64,000 nt of DNA from Strongylocentrotus droebachiensis (Eukaryota; Echinodermata; Echinoidea; Camarodonta; Strongylocentrotidae): NCBI GenBank assembly GCA_035222895.1, contig JAVYIG010007436.1:1-64000 (forward strand). Reading direction: 5' to 3'. Both the position numbers and the translations under genes were made by a program. How positions within the stretch are numbered: position 1 is the first letter of the stretch; each line of letters starts with the position of its first letter. Under the pieces are notes generated by a model. That model made no database searches, had not been told where the DNA came from, and saw nothing but the letters and a program-made list of their open reading frames with translations. Shown here one piece after another: positions 1 through 12,059 of the stretch.

Positions 1-680
1 AGAGAAGAGAGAGGGGGAGAGAGAGATGGATAGATAGAGAGAGAGAGGATATAAAGTGAGAGTTATAAAGACAGAGAGAGAGAGAGAGAGAGAAAAGGAG
101 ATCGAGAAAAATGAGAGAAAAATGAGGGAGATGAGAGAGAAAATAGGAGAGAGATAAGGATAGCGAAGGAGAGAGAGAGAGAGAGAGAGAGAGAAGGAGA
201 TTGAGAAAATTGAGAGAGAAATGAGGGAGATGAGAGAGAGATAAGGATAGCGAAAGAGAGAGAGAGAGGGGGAAGAGGTGATGAGAGAGAGGGGGATATA
301 AAGTGAGAGATATAAAGACAGAGAGAAAGAGAGTAGAGAGAGAAACAAAGAAGTAGAGAGAAGCTGAGAGAGAGAGAGAGAGAAGGGGAAAGCGAGAGAA
401 GAGGGTAGAGAGAAAGGGAGGGAAGGAGATGAGAGAGAGAGAGAGAGGATACAAAGTGAAAGATATAAAGACAGAGAGAAAGAGAGTAGAGAGATAAACA
501 AAGAAGTGGTGAGAAACAATGAGAGGGAGAGAGAGAGGGGGAATGAAGGAGAAAGAGACAGAGAGAGGATGATGGAGAGAAAAAGAGGGAAGGAGATGAG
601 AGAGAGAGTGAGAGAGGGGATAGAGAGAGAGAGGGGGGGGGGAGAAAAAGAGAGGGGGAAACCGAGGAGAGATAGAGAAA
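1..680. repeat. GA-rich simple sequence
   Basis: Almost pure purine on the plus strand, (GA)n mixed with degenerate 60-120-bp modules such as gataaggatagcgaa that recur, so it is partly a higher-order repeat. Open frames here are compositional artefacts. Confidence 0.9.
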
Positions 681-719
681 AAAGAAATAAAATACTATTA
701 AAGCAAGAACAACATTTGT

Positions 720-945
720 GATGGAATTCGTGACGAAATATGCAACAAGTCGCATATTCTGTCGCGAATAATTCACGATGAAATTCGCGACGAAATATGC
801 GACGTAAAACATGGTCTAAACGTGTAACACGGTGAAAATGAGTCGCTGTATGTGGACGCAAAGTCTACACAGTGCGTTGGCATTACATCTGTAGCTAGAT
901 GTTTGCCGCTCGCTTGAGCTAACTATATAGTAATAGAGGAAGCAG
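720..945 (+). repeat. Dispersed repeat, arm with inverted partner at 5.33-5.48 kb
   Basis: Contains gaaattcgcgacgaaatatg, then actgtgtagac-like and ctcgcttgagctaactatat motifs that recur in reverse complement at 5330-5480. Probably the end of a transposable element family; no coding capacity. Confidence 0.55.
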
Positions 946-959
946 CATACATGTAACTA

Positions 960-1345
960 ATCAATATATTCGGGGGAGGCACCAACAAAAAAGGGCACTT
1001 TATGGAAAAGGGGCACCTACAAAGAGAAACTCAAAGCGAAAATATACGTTTAGTATAAACCCCTACTTTGTGATTACATTATCAAAGTTGATTTCAATAT
1101 ATGTTTCTCTCTTTACATGCATGGTCTAAGATGTAGTGCTTATAATCATCATAATATTTTGCAGTTCAGTAAGAGGGTCTAAATATTGCAATCTGAATAA
1201 AATACATCTTATAATGAAGAAAAAAACAATCCTGATGGGGTCTTAAGCACAATCTAATCATGCAGAACTGAAATTATCTTTAATAAGTGACATAATCATA
1301 TTAACTATAAATACAAGCGAGCGTAGTCATGGGGAGATAATCAAT
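960..1345 (+). repeat. Dispersed repeat, 5' half of an interrupted copy
   Basis: Aligns with 10340-10780: shared ctcaaagcgaaaa, tattgtgattacattatca and cgagcgtag stretches. The continuation of the family (gttgctcttagtcgct onward) is found only at 3183-3545 here, so this copy is interrupted. Confidence 0.6.
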
Positions 1346-1453
1346 TCTCAATCTACATTTGCTGTACCGAAGTTAAAAAATCTGTGTTAACAATTTATTT
1401 TTAATTGTTTAAATGACTGAAATTATCTTCCATGGCCAATGTCACAGTTGTCT

Positions 1454-1925
1454 CCTGTTCCTCTACCCCTTCAACTTTCCCACCTCCTCTCTTCATCTCA
1501 CCCTTCCCAATCCTCTTTTCCCTCTTTCTCCTCCTGCTTTTGCTTCTTCTAATTGTTCTCCTTTTTTATAGTCTGGTTGAAACATTATAACCTTTTCTTT
1601 AGAGTGGCTATTACCTAGAGTAAATTTTAATTCGTACAATTTTTCATATAAGTATTTATTTTCTACATAACTTCGCCTCTATCATTAGTCCTGTTCCTCT
1701 ACCCCTTCAACTTTCCCACCTCCTCTCTTCATCTCACCCTTCCCAATCCTCTTTTCCCTCTTTCTCCTCCTGCTTTTGCTTCTTCTAATTGTTCTCCTTT
1801 TTTATAGTCTGGTTGAAACATTATAACCTTTTCTTTAGAGTGGCTATTACCTAGAGTAAATTTTAATTCGTACAATTTTTCATATAAGTATTTATTTTCT
1901 ACATAACTTCGCCTCTATCATTAGT
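1454..1925. repeat. 236-bp direct tandem duplication
   Basis: 1454-1689 and 1690-1925 are practically identical, each running from cctgttcctctacccc to ctatcattagt. CT-rich, non-coding. Recent duplication or assembly duplicate. Confidence 0.9.
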
Positions 1926-2173
1926 AGTTTGTTAATGTGTAATGCTTGAATTTTGATCATTATGATGATTGTTACTATTCGCACAACCCTCTGTATATCA
2001 TCTTTCTATCCACACTTGAATCTTCTTCTTCCTCCTTCTCTTCTACTTTTTCTCTTCTTCTCCCTCTTCGTCCTCTTCTTAATCTTACCATCCTCCTTCT
2101 ATGCTTTCTTTACTCTACACCACCATCATGTTCTTCTTCACTTTTCTTTATCTCCTTTTTATATAAAAATGAG

Positions 2174-2953
2174 TAAAGCAGGGCTCCCACTTAACCGAGT
2201 TGTATTAGCGAGTTATGGCGAGTTGTGGTGAATTGCCTCAAAGAGGCACTCGCAAAAACTCGCGAACAATTCGGTATGGCTTAGCGTAACTCTTAACAAC
2301 ATTCCAAGACTCTCCTCGAAGTCGCGAGCAGTTCAAAAATTTTGAACATGTTCAAAAAAATTCCCCGATTCGTTGTAATTCGAGGTGAACTCGCCTCCAC
2401 TCGTAATATTCTCGCATTACCCGTAACAAGCTCGCGCTGCACTCTTCATAACTCGTAGCAACTAGCCACCTTATAAAGAGTGCAGCGCGAGCTTGTCACG
2501 AGTAATGCGAGTATATTACGAGTGTAAGCGAGTTCACTTCGAGTAACAACGAATTCACCTCGAGTAACAACGAATCAGTGAAAATTTTGAACATGTTCAA
2601 AATTTTCGCTGATTCGTTGTAGTTCGAGGTGAACTTGCTTAACACTCGTGATATACTCGTAGCAACTCGACACCTTATGAAGAGTGCAGCGCGAGCTTGT
2701 TACAAGTAATGCGTGTATATTACGAGTGTAGGCGAGTTCACCTCGAATTGCAACGAATCGGGGAATTTTTTTGAACATGTTCAAACATTTGGAACTGCTC
2801 GCGACTTCGAGGAGAGTCGTGGAATTTTGTAAAGAGTTACGCTAAGCCATACCAAATTATTCGCGAGTAATTGCGAGTGCCTCTTTGAGGCAACTCACCA
2901 CAACTCGCCATAACTCGCTAATACAACTCGGCTAAGTGGGAGCCCTGCTTTAG
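2174..2953. mobile_element. Long foldback element (0.78 kb palindrome)
   Basis: The ends taaagcagggctcccactta and its near-perfect reverse complement enclose two long arms that pair over most of their length, with a further inner palindrome at about 2530-2650 around gaacatgttc. No ORF. Looks like a non-autonomous foldback DNA transposon, possibly with a TA target site. Confidence 0.8.
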
Positions 2954-3059
2954 GGAGATCAAATAATAATAAGAAATACAAATTTTAAAGTTAAATATTA
3001 TTTTTAACAATTTACTCATTCAAGTTCAGTTCATTAATTTGATGTCTCTTAACATGAAT

Positions 3060-3175
3060 GTCTGTTTATTGTATTTTACATTTGTAAAACATTGCCCAAT
3101 TCGGCCTTGTAGGCCGCGATGCATTGTTGTTCTTTTATTCTCAATAAAACCATTATCAATTCAATTCAATTCAAT
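3060..3175 (+). mobile_element. 3' end of a non-LTR retrotransposon with (ATTCA)n tail
   Basis: A 3'UTR-like segment (ttcggccttgtaggccgcg, then ataaaa) ends in tandem attca units. This end structure is typical of 5'-truncated CR1-like insertions. No RT sequence remains. Confidence 0.5.
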
Positions 3176-3182
3176 AGAAAAG

Positions 3183-3545
3183 GGTTGCTCTTAGTCGCTC
3201 TGAAATACAGGGAAGTGACGTTATGGGGAAAGGAAAAGGAAAAGGGAGCACTTATCAGAATGGAAAAGGAGCATGTGTCGGTTGTGAAAATGGAGCAATC
3301 CTCGGCTCTTTCCTGAAAAAGGGCACTCACCACAGATGAAAAGGGGCACTAATGAGAATGGAAAAGGGCATTTGTTGAAGGAAAAGGGGCATCTGTCAAA
3401 TTGTTATAGGGGCATTTATCGGAGATTTAAAAATAAGTTCATTAATGAAAAGGGGGTCTCTTTTAAAAACTAAAAGGGCATTTTTCTTACGTAAAAGGGG
3501 GAACTTTTGGGATACTCGAGAACAGTGCTCCCCCCAGGGAACGCC
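3183..3545 (+). repeat. Dispersed 'aaaaggggcac' repeat, 3' half
   Basis: Internally repetitive: about ten degenerate units built on gaaaaggggca(c/t)t. Same family as 10785-11165, where it directly follows the 5' half. From 3546 to about 4470 I see no feature beyond AT-rich sequence. Confidence 0.6.
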
Positions 3546-5079
3546 ACCTCTGAATATATTAATGAACACATGCACGAATGAATGAAAAATAAAAGATGAA
3601 ACAAGAGTGTATGATTGATGATCGATTGATTTGTCACAAAATTTATTTTAAGTTCACTTTTTCGTCAAAAACTGTTTTCATTCCCTCATGCAATAGTTTG
3701 TTTTTCTCTCTTTTTCCTATCATCATGTATGCCTGAGATCAGTGGGTGCTGGGGTTCCTGCAGTACCCCAGTGAACAATTTTTTTTTATTCAACAGGTGC
3801 AATAACTCATAGAAATTGTTGTAAACCTTCAAATAATGAATTATCATCGACCCTCTCTCTTCATTTTTTGTCAGCTTGTGACAGAACCCATAAGTAGGCC
3901 TACGTTTTGTTAAGAGTTGTCAAAAGACGAGAACCATTTTATATTCTTTTTTTATTCTTTACCGGCGGGCACGTATACGTCTCAGGAATGTATTTTTCTA
4001 CGTTTTTCCCTCCTTTGCTTGTTTAATAGCACCCTCACACCCTCTCTAAAATCATTCCTCGAGCTCTGTTTATCATTCCTATAACCTTATATAACAAACG
4101 ATTAGTTATCAGTATATCACTCTGCATACCCAGTGATATAATGATAACTATATAAAGAATACAATTAATAGGGAATTGAAGGGGATGGGACATTCGCATT
4201 TCGTTTCATTTGTCTCTTTTTTTCATATTTTACAAGTGATTTATGACTCTTTTATGAGCTGTATCCAAAACCAAACAACATCTAATCAACATGAAATCTT
4301 TTTTTTTTTTTTTTAATTACACATGTACGAGTAAGGTAAACGAAGAGAAATTTTAAGATTATAGAAAAAGCAAGATAAAGAGAATGAAATAGAATTAGAA
4401 GAAGAAAAGAGGAACCAAATAAACAAAGAAATTGGTATAGAAAAGATGTGATAAAGAAAAAGAATTTCAGATATGGTATCACTGTTATCTTGCTCCTTTC
4501 ACTTTTTCCCTAGTCTTTCTCTCATTTGTTTTTTTCTTTCTTTCATCTTGGTTTCTTTTCTCCCATATTCTATATTTCTTCCATTCTGTTATTTATTTAT
4601 TTATATTTCTTCCATTTTATTTTCTTGCTTACTTTCCGGCATATTTTCATCACCAATAGAAAGTAACATGTGCTAGATGTAAACAGATACGCTTATATCT
4701 TCCAATTCAACTGGCAGAACAGAACCCGCCTGATTTCCGTGGAAGGTGACGGTTTTCTGCCGGTGAAGCGAACAGCGATTAACATGGTGAAGTCCCGATG
4801 CGTCGCGCTAATCTGCGTTTTTGTTCACTTGAATCTCTCTTTTTACACAAATATCGCTCTTAATTGACGATGTTTTGTGTATGGGATAAAAGATGGATCC
4901 TATAACTACTTATATGCTCTTTCGCAGGGGCGGCGTTTTCTTTTCGTGACAGAGGTAGGGACGAAATGCGAGGGACGAGGGAGCAGTGGCGTAATGAGCA
5001 AAAATGTTTTTGGGGCAGAACAAAATCAAAATCACCACTACTCTTACATGTTACGCAGGCCCTTGGAACGTTTTCAAAT

Positions 5080-5275
5080 GGGGGGGGGGGGGGGGTAAAG
5101 TATTTACGATCAGGTAGAGAACATTTTTGTTATTTTATTTGTCTAAACGCTGCACTATTGGGCCCTCCAGAGCCTAAAAGTGTGTTGCAGTCTTTAGTCA
5201 GTATTTGCTATGCATTTTTTTTGTTGCACTTTTTCAAATTTTGAGGGGGGAGGAACCCCCCCCCCCCCCTTAAAA
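5080..5275. repeat. Poly-G/poly-C flanked repeat element
   Basis: A poly-G run at 5082-5095 and a poly-C run at 5258-5269 bracket about 170 bp containing cagcctaaaag-like sequence. Member of the homopolymer-flanked family also seen near 11.6, 26.7, 39.5, 50.9, 53.7 and 55.3 kb. Non-coding. 4680-5080 holds nothing recognised. Confidence 0.5.
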
Positions 5276-5329
5276 AAAACGGTCTTCATTAAGCTGATTT
5301 CATTATACTCTACTCTGGCGTAAATTCGG

Positions 5330-5480
5330 CGAAACATACAAACTATAGCTAGCTCGAGCGAGCAGCATTATGTAATTACAACGCTCTGTGCATGCGCCCA
5401 CAGTGACTAATTTTTCAGGAGCTTAGGCACTGTGTATGCTTAGAATATTTCGTCGCGAATTTCGTCGAGTATTATTGTCG
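5330..5480 (-). repeat. Dispersed repeat, inverted partner of 720-945
   Basis: Reverse complement shares gaaattcgcgacgaaatat, the cactg motifs and gctcgagctagctata with 720-945. From 5480 to about 6100 I see nothing recognisable. Confidence 0.5.
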
Positions 5481-6639
5481 ATGTCCCTTCTGGGTCACCA
5501 TACTATGTGCATCTGGCTCCATTTTTAGTTATTTGGTACTGGAAGACTTCCATGTTTAAAAGTGATCTTGCTTATTCCCTCTAGTTCTAATGTTTTCTAA
5601 CTGTTTCCGAGACATGCAATATCATTTTAGTCGGTCATATTTCTATCTAGTTTTATAAATTAAGTTTCATGGTATTTCTCTCTTTTTTTTAGAAAAAAGC
5701 TTTTTAAGCAACGATTGCTGATTAATATCGACACTCATACGCCATTGCTGCTCTTTAATACTACTATGACAAGCAGTACCAAATTAATATATTTCCGGAC
5801 TCATGGCAAATTCGTTAAACAGTTCATTGCACTCTGTTGAGTCCACTGTTCGCAGGAATTAAACAGAGAGAGAGATAGAAGTGAACATTCTCACCATTAA
5901 CGACGATGTATCATTATTAATCTGAATTGTTCATCGTCTCTACAACGCTATTTGAATAATCAAAATGTCCGTCTAAATGTCAGGCTTCCTGGGAGAAGTT
6001 TCAATTGTTGTTAGGATATTTCTTGCTTGGACCCAGTAGATCCCGCTGTTTCAACGATATTTGTTATTATCATTCGTATCATAATCATCATCATTATTAT
6101 CAGGGGAGGATCCAGGGGGCCATGAGGAAGCACGCCCCCCTTTTTTTTTCTTCCGACCAAAAAATAGCAAGATATAGATCTAAAGGGGAAAGACTCAAAA
6201 AGAGAAGAAAAAACAATGTGCATAGTATGACAGAAGAAGATGCAGCCATGCTGGATAAATACTATGGAGAAGGCCTGCCGTGTCCTTCGTTCCAGTCAGC
6301 AGAAATCAGAGTCCGGAGCAGAAAGTAGAACTGTTCAGATCGAGTCCAAACCACAGAGTCTGCAGTCCACTCTAGCGATGACATCACGACTGATGCTCCC
6401 AAACATACATCGCATCCTACCTCTTGCATCCCCGTAAACAGTGTGGGGTTGAAACTTGTCAACACTATACTGCAGCAGATGCAAGAGGACCGTCTGAATG
6501 GACTCCTCTTGCTATTCGTCCAAAACTGTTAGACTTAAAACAAATAATTATTAGGGTGGACTTCCCCTTTAATTAAAAGGGGGCTATTTTGGGGGCGGGG
6601 GTAACGGTTCTAGGTTTTTTTTTTCAGGGTAAGGGGTAA

Positions 6640-6780
6640 TTGTCCTCGGGGGGAGGGGTAATTGTCCACGAGGGGTATTTATCCTAGGGATAGTTTTCCG
6701 GTGGGCAATTGTCCTCGGGGTTAATTTTCTGAGGGGTAATTTTCCAGGGGGTGATTGTCCAGGGGGTAATTGTCCTGATA
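6640..6780. repeat. G-rich minisatellite (gggtaattgtcc units)
   Basis: About eight degenerate copies of an 18-20 bp unit containing ggggtaattgtcc. Its open reading frame on the minus strand is a by-product of the repeat. Confidence 0.75.
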
Positions 6781-6784
6781 CGTA

Positions 6785-7297
6785 GTAGTACATGTAGTCA
6801 ATTATTCTTCTTCTTCTATGTGCCATATCCTGAGACGTTTGCGACCATGGACTGCCACAACTCTCTAAACCATATTCTATGAAGTAATTCATTCTCCCTG
6901 AGATCAATTCCACATTCAGAAATCCCACTCCTTAGGCTACTCATCCACATAATTCTCCTTCTACCTCTACTCCTCCTCCCCTCGATTCTTCCAGTCAGTG
7001 CAAGATTTTCCAAGCCATTCTTCCGTATAACATGGCTCAAGAAGCTCAGCTGACCTCTAATTCAGAAGCTTTCGTCTTGTTCCTGCCATGGCAAATACCT
7101 CATCATTGGAAACTCTTTCTGTCAATGATGTTTAATAAATACAATACAATACATGAAATTCTTAGCATCCTTCTCAGGAACCAAACTTCACAACTTTCCA
7201 GTCGCTTTCTTAGGTCTGATGTCAGGTTCCAGGCTTCACACCCATACGTCAGAACTGGATACACGTAGCAATTGAGTACGCGGAGTCTCGTTTTCAT
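6785..7297 (-). pseudogene. Non-LTR retrotransposon C-terminal fragment
   Basis: Minus-strand translations give the C-terminal end of a reverse-transcriptase polyprotein: YVYPVLTYGCEAWNLTS, RLESCEVWFLRRMLRIS, then HVIRKNGLENLALTGRIEG and WQSMVANVSGYGT before a stop. The piece is interrupted near 7118-7156 by a short insert with an aatac-type tail. No catalytic region. Inactive. Confidence 0.8.
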
Positions 7298-7917
7298 CTG
7301 TAAATAATATCTTCAAAATCTTCTCCCAGCACTACACGTGCAGCCCGTTTTTTAACCTTTTGTAATTTAATCGTTTGTCTTTGAAATCGCTCAGACCACA
7401 CCGAGGAACAATAATCAAAATGAGGAAGTACGATAGCATTATACTCCTCCTCCCCTCGATTCTTCCAGTCAGTGCAAGATTTTCCAAGCCATTCTTCCGT
7501 ATAACATGGCTCAAGAAGCTCAGCTGACCTCTAATTCAGAAGCTTTCGTCTTGTTCCTGCCATGGCAAATACCTCATCATTGGAAACTCTTTCTGTCAAT
7601 GATGTTTAATAAATACAATACAATACATGAAATTCTTAGCATCCTTCTCAGGAACCAAACTTCACAACTTTCCAGTCGCTTTCTTAGGTCTGATGTCAGG
7701 TTCCAGGCTTCACACCCATACGTCAGAACTGGATACACGTAGCAATTGAGTACGCGGAGTCTCGTTTTCATCTGTAAATAATATCTTCAAAATCTTCTCC
7801 CAGCACTACACGTGCAGCCCGTTTTTTAACCTTTTGTAATTTAATCGTTTGTCTTTGAAATCGCTCAGACCACACCGAGGAACAATAATCAAAATGAGGA
7901 AGTACGATAGCATTATA
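6970..7917. repeat. 474-bp tandem duplication, apparently exact
   Basis: 6970-7443 and 7444-7917 look identical wherever compared, including both 64-residue shadow translations. The unit spans the junction between two different retrotransposon remnants, so it was duplicated after those inserted. Very recent event or assembly artefact. Confidence 0.88.
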
Positions 7918-9275
7918 CAGAAGTTTTAGAGATGTTGTTGGAACATAACTTTTAGCTCGCTTAATTACACTGATATTTCTTTGAGCAGTTTTAATAACTT
8001 TTTCCACATGCTCCGTCCAACGTAACTCCTCGTCAATCATGACACCCAGGCATTTTGCCACTTTTACTCTTTTCAAACAGCTGCCGTTTAGTGTGACAGA
8101 AAAATCATTTACTCCGTTAAGAACTGATCGTGATTCAATAAGCATCACATTTGTCTTATCCGCATTAAGAACTAGACGGTTTGTTGTTACCCATGAAAAT
8201 ATGTTTTCCATACCTTTGGTTAGCTTTTGTTCTACTTCTGTGACATTACTCCCGCTGACTGTTAGAGTTGTGTCGTCAGCATACATATCAACAATGCCAT
8301 CATGAATACATTTGGGTAAACTATTTATGTAGATAGAAAACAGGAGTGGCCCTAGAATCGAACCTTGTGGGACTCCCATCATAACTTTTGAGGAACTCGA
8401 AGTAGCCCCTTTAAAACAAACCATCTGTTCTCGGTTGGACAGATATGATACAAACTACTGAATACTAGTATCAGAACATCCAATGGGTGTCAATTTATGT
8501 AACAGAATATCGTGATCGACAGTGTCAAATGCTTTCCTCAAATCAATGAAAGCAACACCTGTTAACTTTAATGTTATCTAAATTCAAAGCCCACTGGTTT
8601 ACAATTTTCATTAGAGCTGTTGCAGTAAAGTGAAGAGGACGAAAGCCTGAATGATTAGGATACAATATTTCATTTTTGTTTAGAATCTTGCTCACAACGT
8701 ATAATACCGAAATTGGTCTGTAATTACCGGGAGTGGACATATCACCAGTCTTATAAATTGGAATCACCCTTGCTTTTTTCAAGCCTTTTGGTACATGTCC
8801 TGTTGTAATTGACCTATTGATAAGACATGTAAAGGAGTCCACAATGATATGCTTTGACATTTTTAAAAGACGGCAACTTATTCCATCATCTCCGGTTGCT
8901 TTATCATCACTCATGTTTTCAATTTCTTTGAAAACAATTTCGCTCGTGACTTGCTGTAGCTCAAATTTGCCTTCTGTATTAATAATCTCAGTGTCATCTA
9001 AAATTATTTCAGAATGTTTTGGGATACCACTTGTTATATTTTGAGCACATGTAACAAAATATTCATTAAAAATTTGAGCAATACATTTATCATCTGTAGT
9101 TTAGCCCCATTCACTTCAATGCTGCAGGGTAAGACCTGATTAGATTTAGGAATAATATTTATGACACTCTGCCACATTTTTTTGCTATTTCCTTCACTGT
9201 CATCTATCTGAGCACTGTGATAATTTCTTTTTTCTTTTCTCAGAAGATGATTTACCTTGTTCTTTAGTTATTTAT
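7776..9275 (-). pseudogene. Degraded CR1/Jockey-type reverse transcriptase
   Basis: Minus strand. Linker with QIDDSEGNSKKMWQSVINI near 9.2 kb, then ATGDDGISCRLLK, GNYRPISVLYVVSKILN and SGFRPLHFTATALM at 8543-8914, then GVPQGSILGPLLF, MYADDTTLTVS (catalytic YADD) and CLGVMIDEELRWTEHV at 7768-8424. Frame breaks between 8425 and 8543 and upstream of 8914. The endonuclease is missing, so the copy is 5'-truncated and dead. Confidence 0.88.
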
Positions 9276-9419
9276 TTATATCTTCCTCTTTAATAGCCTC
9301 CCCTTCTCTTCCTCTTCCTTTTTTTTCTCCTTCTTGTCCTCTTCCTTTTTTGTAAGTGATAGGGGCAGCCGCCCCCATGCCCCCCTGTGGCGCCAACCCT
9401 GTTATCAAGTATTCCCAAT

Positions 9420-9655
9420 CATGTGAGTAGAATTTTAGGTCACTAAGTCAAGGTCAAAGGTCTTTTCCGGTCAACAAACTTAGACTATCAGGTTAAGATT
9501 TTGAATTTTTAGCATAATTTCAAAAGTGTTTGTTCAGATTCCATGAAACTTGTACCAAAGAGTTATCAAGTATCACAAATCATATGACATAAATTCCAGG
9601 TCACGTTGTCAAGGTCAAAGGTCATTTTTAGGTCAGTAGACTTGGATTATGTTTT
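9420..9655. repeat. Dispersed repeat with aggtcaaaggtca motifs
   Basis: Two degenerate units of about 160 bp, each containing atcaagtat, atcatgtga and a direct repeat aggtcaaaggtc(a) at 9451 and 9612. Similar motif-bearing units lie at 24.65-25.09 kb. Confidence 0.55.
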
Positions 9656-9662
9656 TCACAAC

Positions 9663-10230
9663 TTAAAGGGATAGCTGAGTTCTGTTGCAGAGGGCGCTAC
9701 ACAAAATGATTTTTTTGTGTCAGATAATGAAAAACTGAGTGTCAGATTTGAAAGAACATGAATTAAATGACAAAATCATCTTTGTTTGATCAAAATCGGT
9801 TCAGAGACGGCTGAAATATAACGATTTCTAATACTTGTGTACCACCACAAATATTAGATATTTTGAAAAATTTGAAAAAACCGTGGAAAATAAACGAAAT
9901 AACGCCTTTTACATCGTTTTTCAGCCAATGCCGATGTTGGCTTTTTTGTGAGCATGTTCGTGTTGCTTAAATTACCTACAATTATCCGGCTCATGTATTG
10001 TTATTTTAAATTAAATTATTGATTAACGGTCACCGTGTTTTTTTAAAAGTGGAGCTGTATTGATATGATCGTATTGGCTAAATTTCACACATTTTGGGGT
10101 CTAAAATTACCTTCATAGCAATTTTAGGTTCTAAAAGGGCACTATAAATGTCATAGATAAGAATAAGCGCAAAAACCATGCACTTTGAAGGCAGTTGCGG
10201 TCTGAAAACAGAACTCAACTATCCCTTTAA
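9663..10230. mobile_element. MITE with 22-bp inverted ends and TTAA borders
   Basis: Starts ttaaagggatagctgagttc and ends with the reverse complement (one mismatch in 22). TTAA at both edges fits piggyBac-type target sites. 568 bp, no ORF. A partial inverted copy lies at 11170-11341. Confidence 0.8.
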
Positions 10231-10339
10231 TATATGAGTATTAATAAATCTATTATTGTGATTTGTTCATATTTCATGAAAGTTATCAATCTTGGTAATA
10301 ATAGTAAATAATTCTTCTGATGATTCTTAGTCAATATTC

Positions 10340-11165
10340 ACTTCAAAATGCTGATTATATTTAGAGGATTTCATTTGGGGGGGGGGCCTGCTAACAGGAT
10401 CGGTCACCTTCAAAGGGAAATCCTCAAAGCGAAAAGATACCATTTTTGTTTAGATATTAGTATATACCCCTATATTGTGATTACATTATCAGTTATGATT
10501 TCGATATTTGTTTCTCTTCTTACATCATATAAGATATTACTTAAGCATCATACTTTGCAGTTGGGTATGATGGTCTGCAAATTCATTTGCGAGCGAGGAC
10601 AATTTTTAGGATTTGTGAGGTCGCAGTGCGAAAAATGACATCTTATAAATAGGAAAAAGCCATTCCTGATTGGGTTATAAGCACATTCTCAAAACGGAAG
10701 ACTAAAAAGACCTATGATAAGTTACACAATTATAACATCTAGGCTATAACTACGAACGAGCGTAGCAAGCGAGCTTGGGGGGAGGGGAAGTTGCTCTTAG
10801 TCGCTTGAAATTAGGGGCACGTTTAATGATGAGAGGAAAAGGGGACACTTTTCGAAAGGGTAAAGACACTTATTAGAAAAGAAAAGGAGCACGTGTCAAA
10901 GTACAAATGCTAATTATCAGAGGTGAAAATTGGGCACTCCTTACACCTAAAGAAGAGGCAGGCACCAGGGATGAAAAGGGATTTTATAAGAATGGGAAAT
11001 GGGCATTTGTCGTCGGAAAAGAGGCTCGCATCATATTTATATCTATATTTGATAGGGGGCATTTAAAATAAATGAAGGGGGGCATTTATGAAAAAGGAAT
11101 AGGTTCATTAATAGAAAGGAAAAAGGGGCACATATCATGTTTAAATGGGTAATTATCAGAAGTGA
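10340..11165 (+). repeat. Dispersed repeat, uninterrupted copy
   Basis: Contains in one piece the two halves found at 960-1345 and 3183-3545: ctcaaagcgaaaa, the cgagcgtagcaagcgag joint, gttgctcttagtcgct, then multiple aaaaggggcac units. Non-coding. Confidence 0.6.
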
Positions 11166-11169
11166 AAAG

Positions 11170-11341
11170 GGGCGTGTGGTGGTACACAAGTATTAGAAAT
11201 CGTTTTTGATCTTGATCAAACAAAGATGATTCTGTCATTTAAATATTATGTTCTTTCAAATTTGACACTCAGTTATTCATTATCTCACAAAAAAATATTT
11301 TGTGTAGCGCCCTCTGCAACAGAACTCAACTATCCCTTTAA
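11170..11341 (-). mobile_element. Partial copy of the 9663-10230 MITE
   Basis: Reverse complement of about 170 bp from one end of that element, including gtagcgccctctgcaacaga and the terminal ctatccctttaa. Other end missing. Confidence 0.75.
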
Positions 11342-11574
11342 TTAAGAAGGGGCAATGTCATAAAAGCATTCGTATGACAAAATTAATAGTTTAAACAAAA
11401 TACGGAAGTGGACAAGAAAGCCAATGTAATTGATTCGTATTTTCGAGTTCGGGTCACTCATCCCGCCGCTGAATTTTAAATAGTGAATTCTATCTTCTTA
11501 GTGGTAGTTTATTTAGCAATACCAAAGTGTTTAATGATACATAAATTGAAGGAAACTTAAGGTAAGAGCACTTT

Positions 11575-11765
11575 TTTTTGGGGGGGGTCCAGTTTTTGAG
11601 GAAAGTTTTCGCAGAGGCTCTGCCGCTGAAAAAGCGGGGGGGGGGGGAGAGCACTTTTGTAAAATATTTGTTTAGCCCCAGAAATTGGAAAATTACGTCG
11701 TCAGATATTTCGTTCAGTGGCTGTCGTTTGTTGTTGTTGCAACAATTCCCCCCCCCCCCCCACCT
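11575..11765. repeat. Poly-G/poly-C flanked repeat
   Basis: Two poly-G tracts and one poly-C tract around gaggctctgccgctgaaaaa, the same family as 39.3-39.9 and 50.8-51.0 kb. The rest of 11342-12060 shows nothing recognisable. Confidence 0.5.
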
Positions 11766-12059
11766 GCATTCGCGCCTGACATCTTCATTTAAGATCAACT
11801 GCCGCACAGTCAGCCAACAATGGTCACCTGATCATCAATGCTTTAAGTAAACCAAGAATTATCAAGAATAGGTGAAGGTTGAAACTTTATTTGGCTGCAA
11901 TTCTCCCTCAGAAGGAATCTAATATGAAAGACACATCTGATTATGAGCAAACACGATTTCAAAGACAATATAATACATTCAAATGGCTGAATAATTTCAT
12001 CAGGATGGTATGGACTGTTGGAAATAGGTTCTGACCCTAATGGCAATTGGAAAAAACCT

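Noticed and set aside
63..812. Long Ser/Leu/Pro-rich open frame on the minus strand
   Set aside because: It is the translation of GA/CT simple sequence; no splice or domain support.
6584..6928. Pro/Gly-rich minus-strand open frame
   Set aside because: Mostly translation of the gggtaattgtcc minisatellite joined to a retroelement end.
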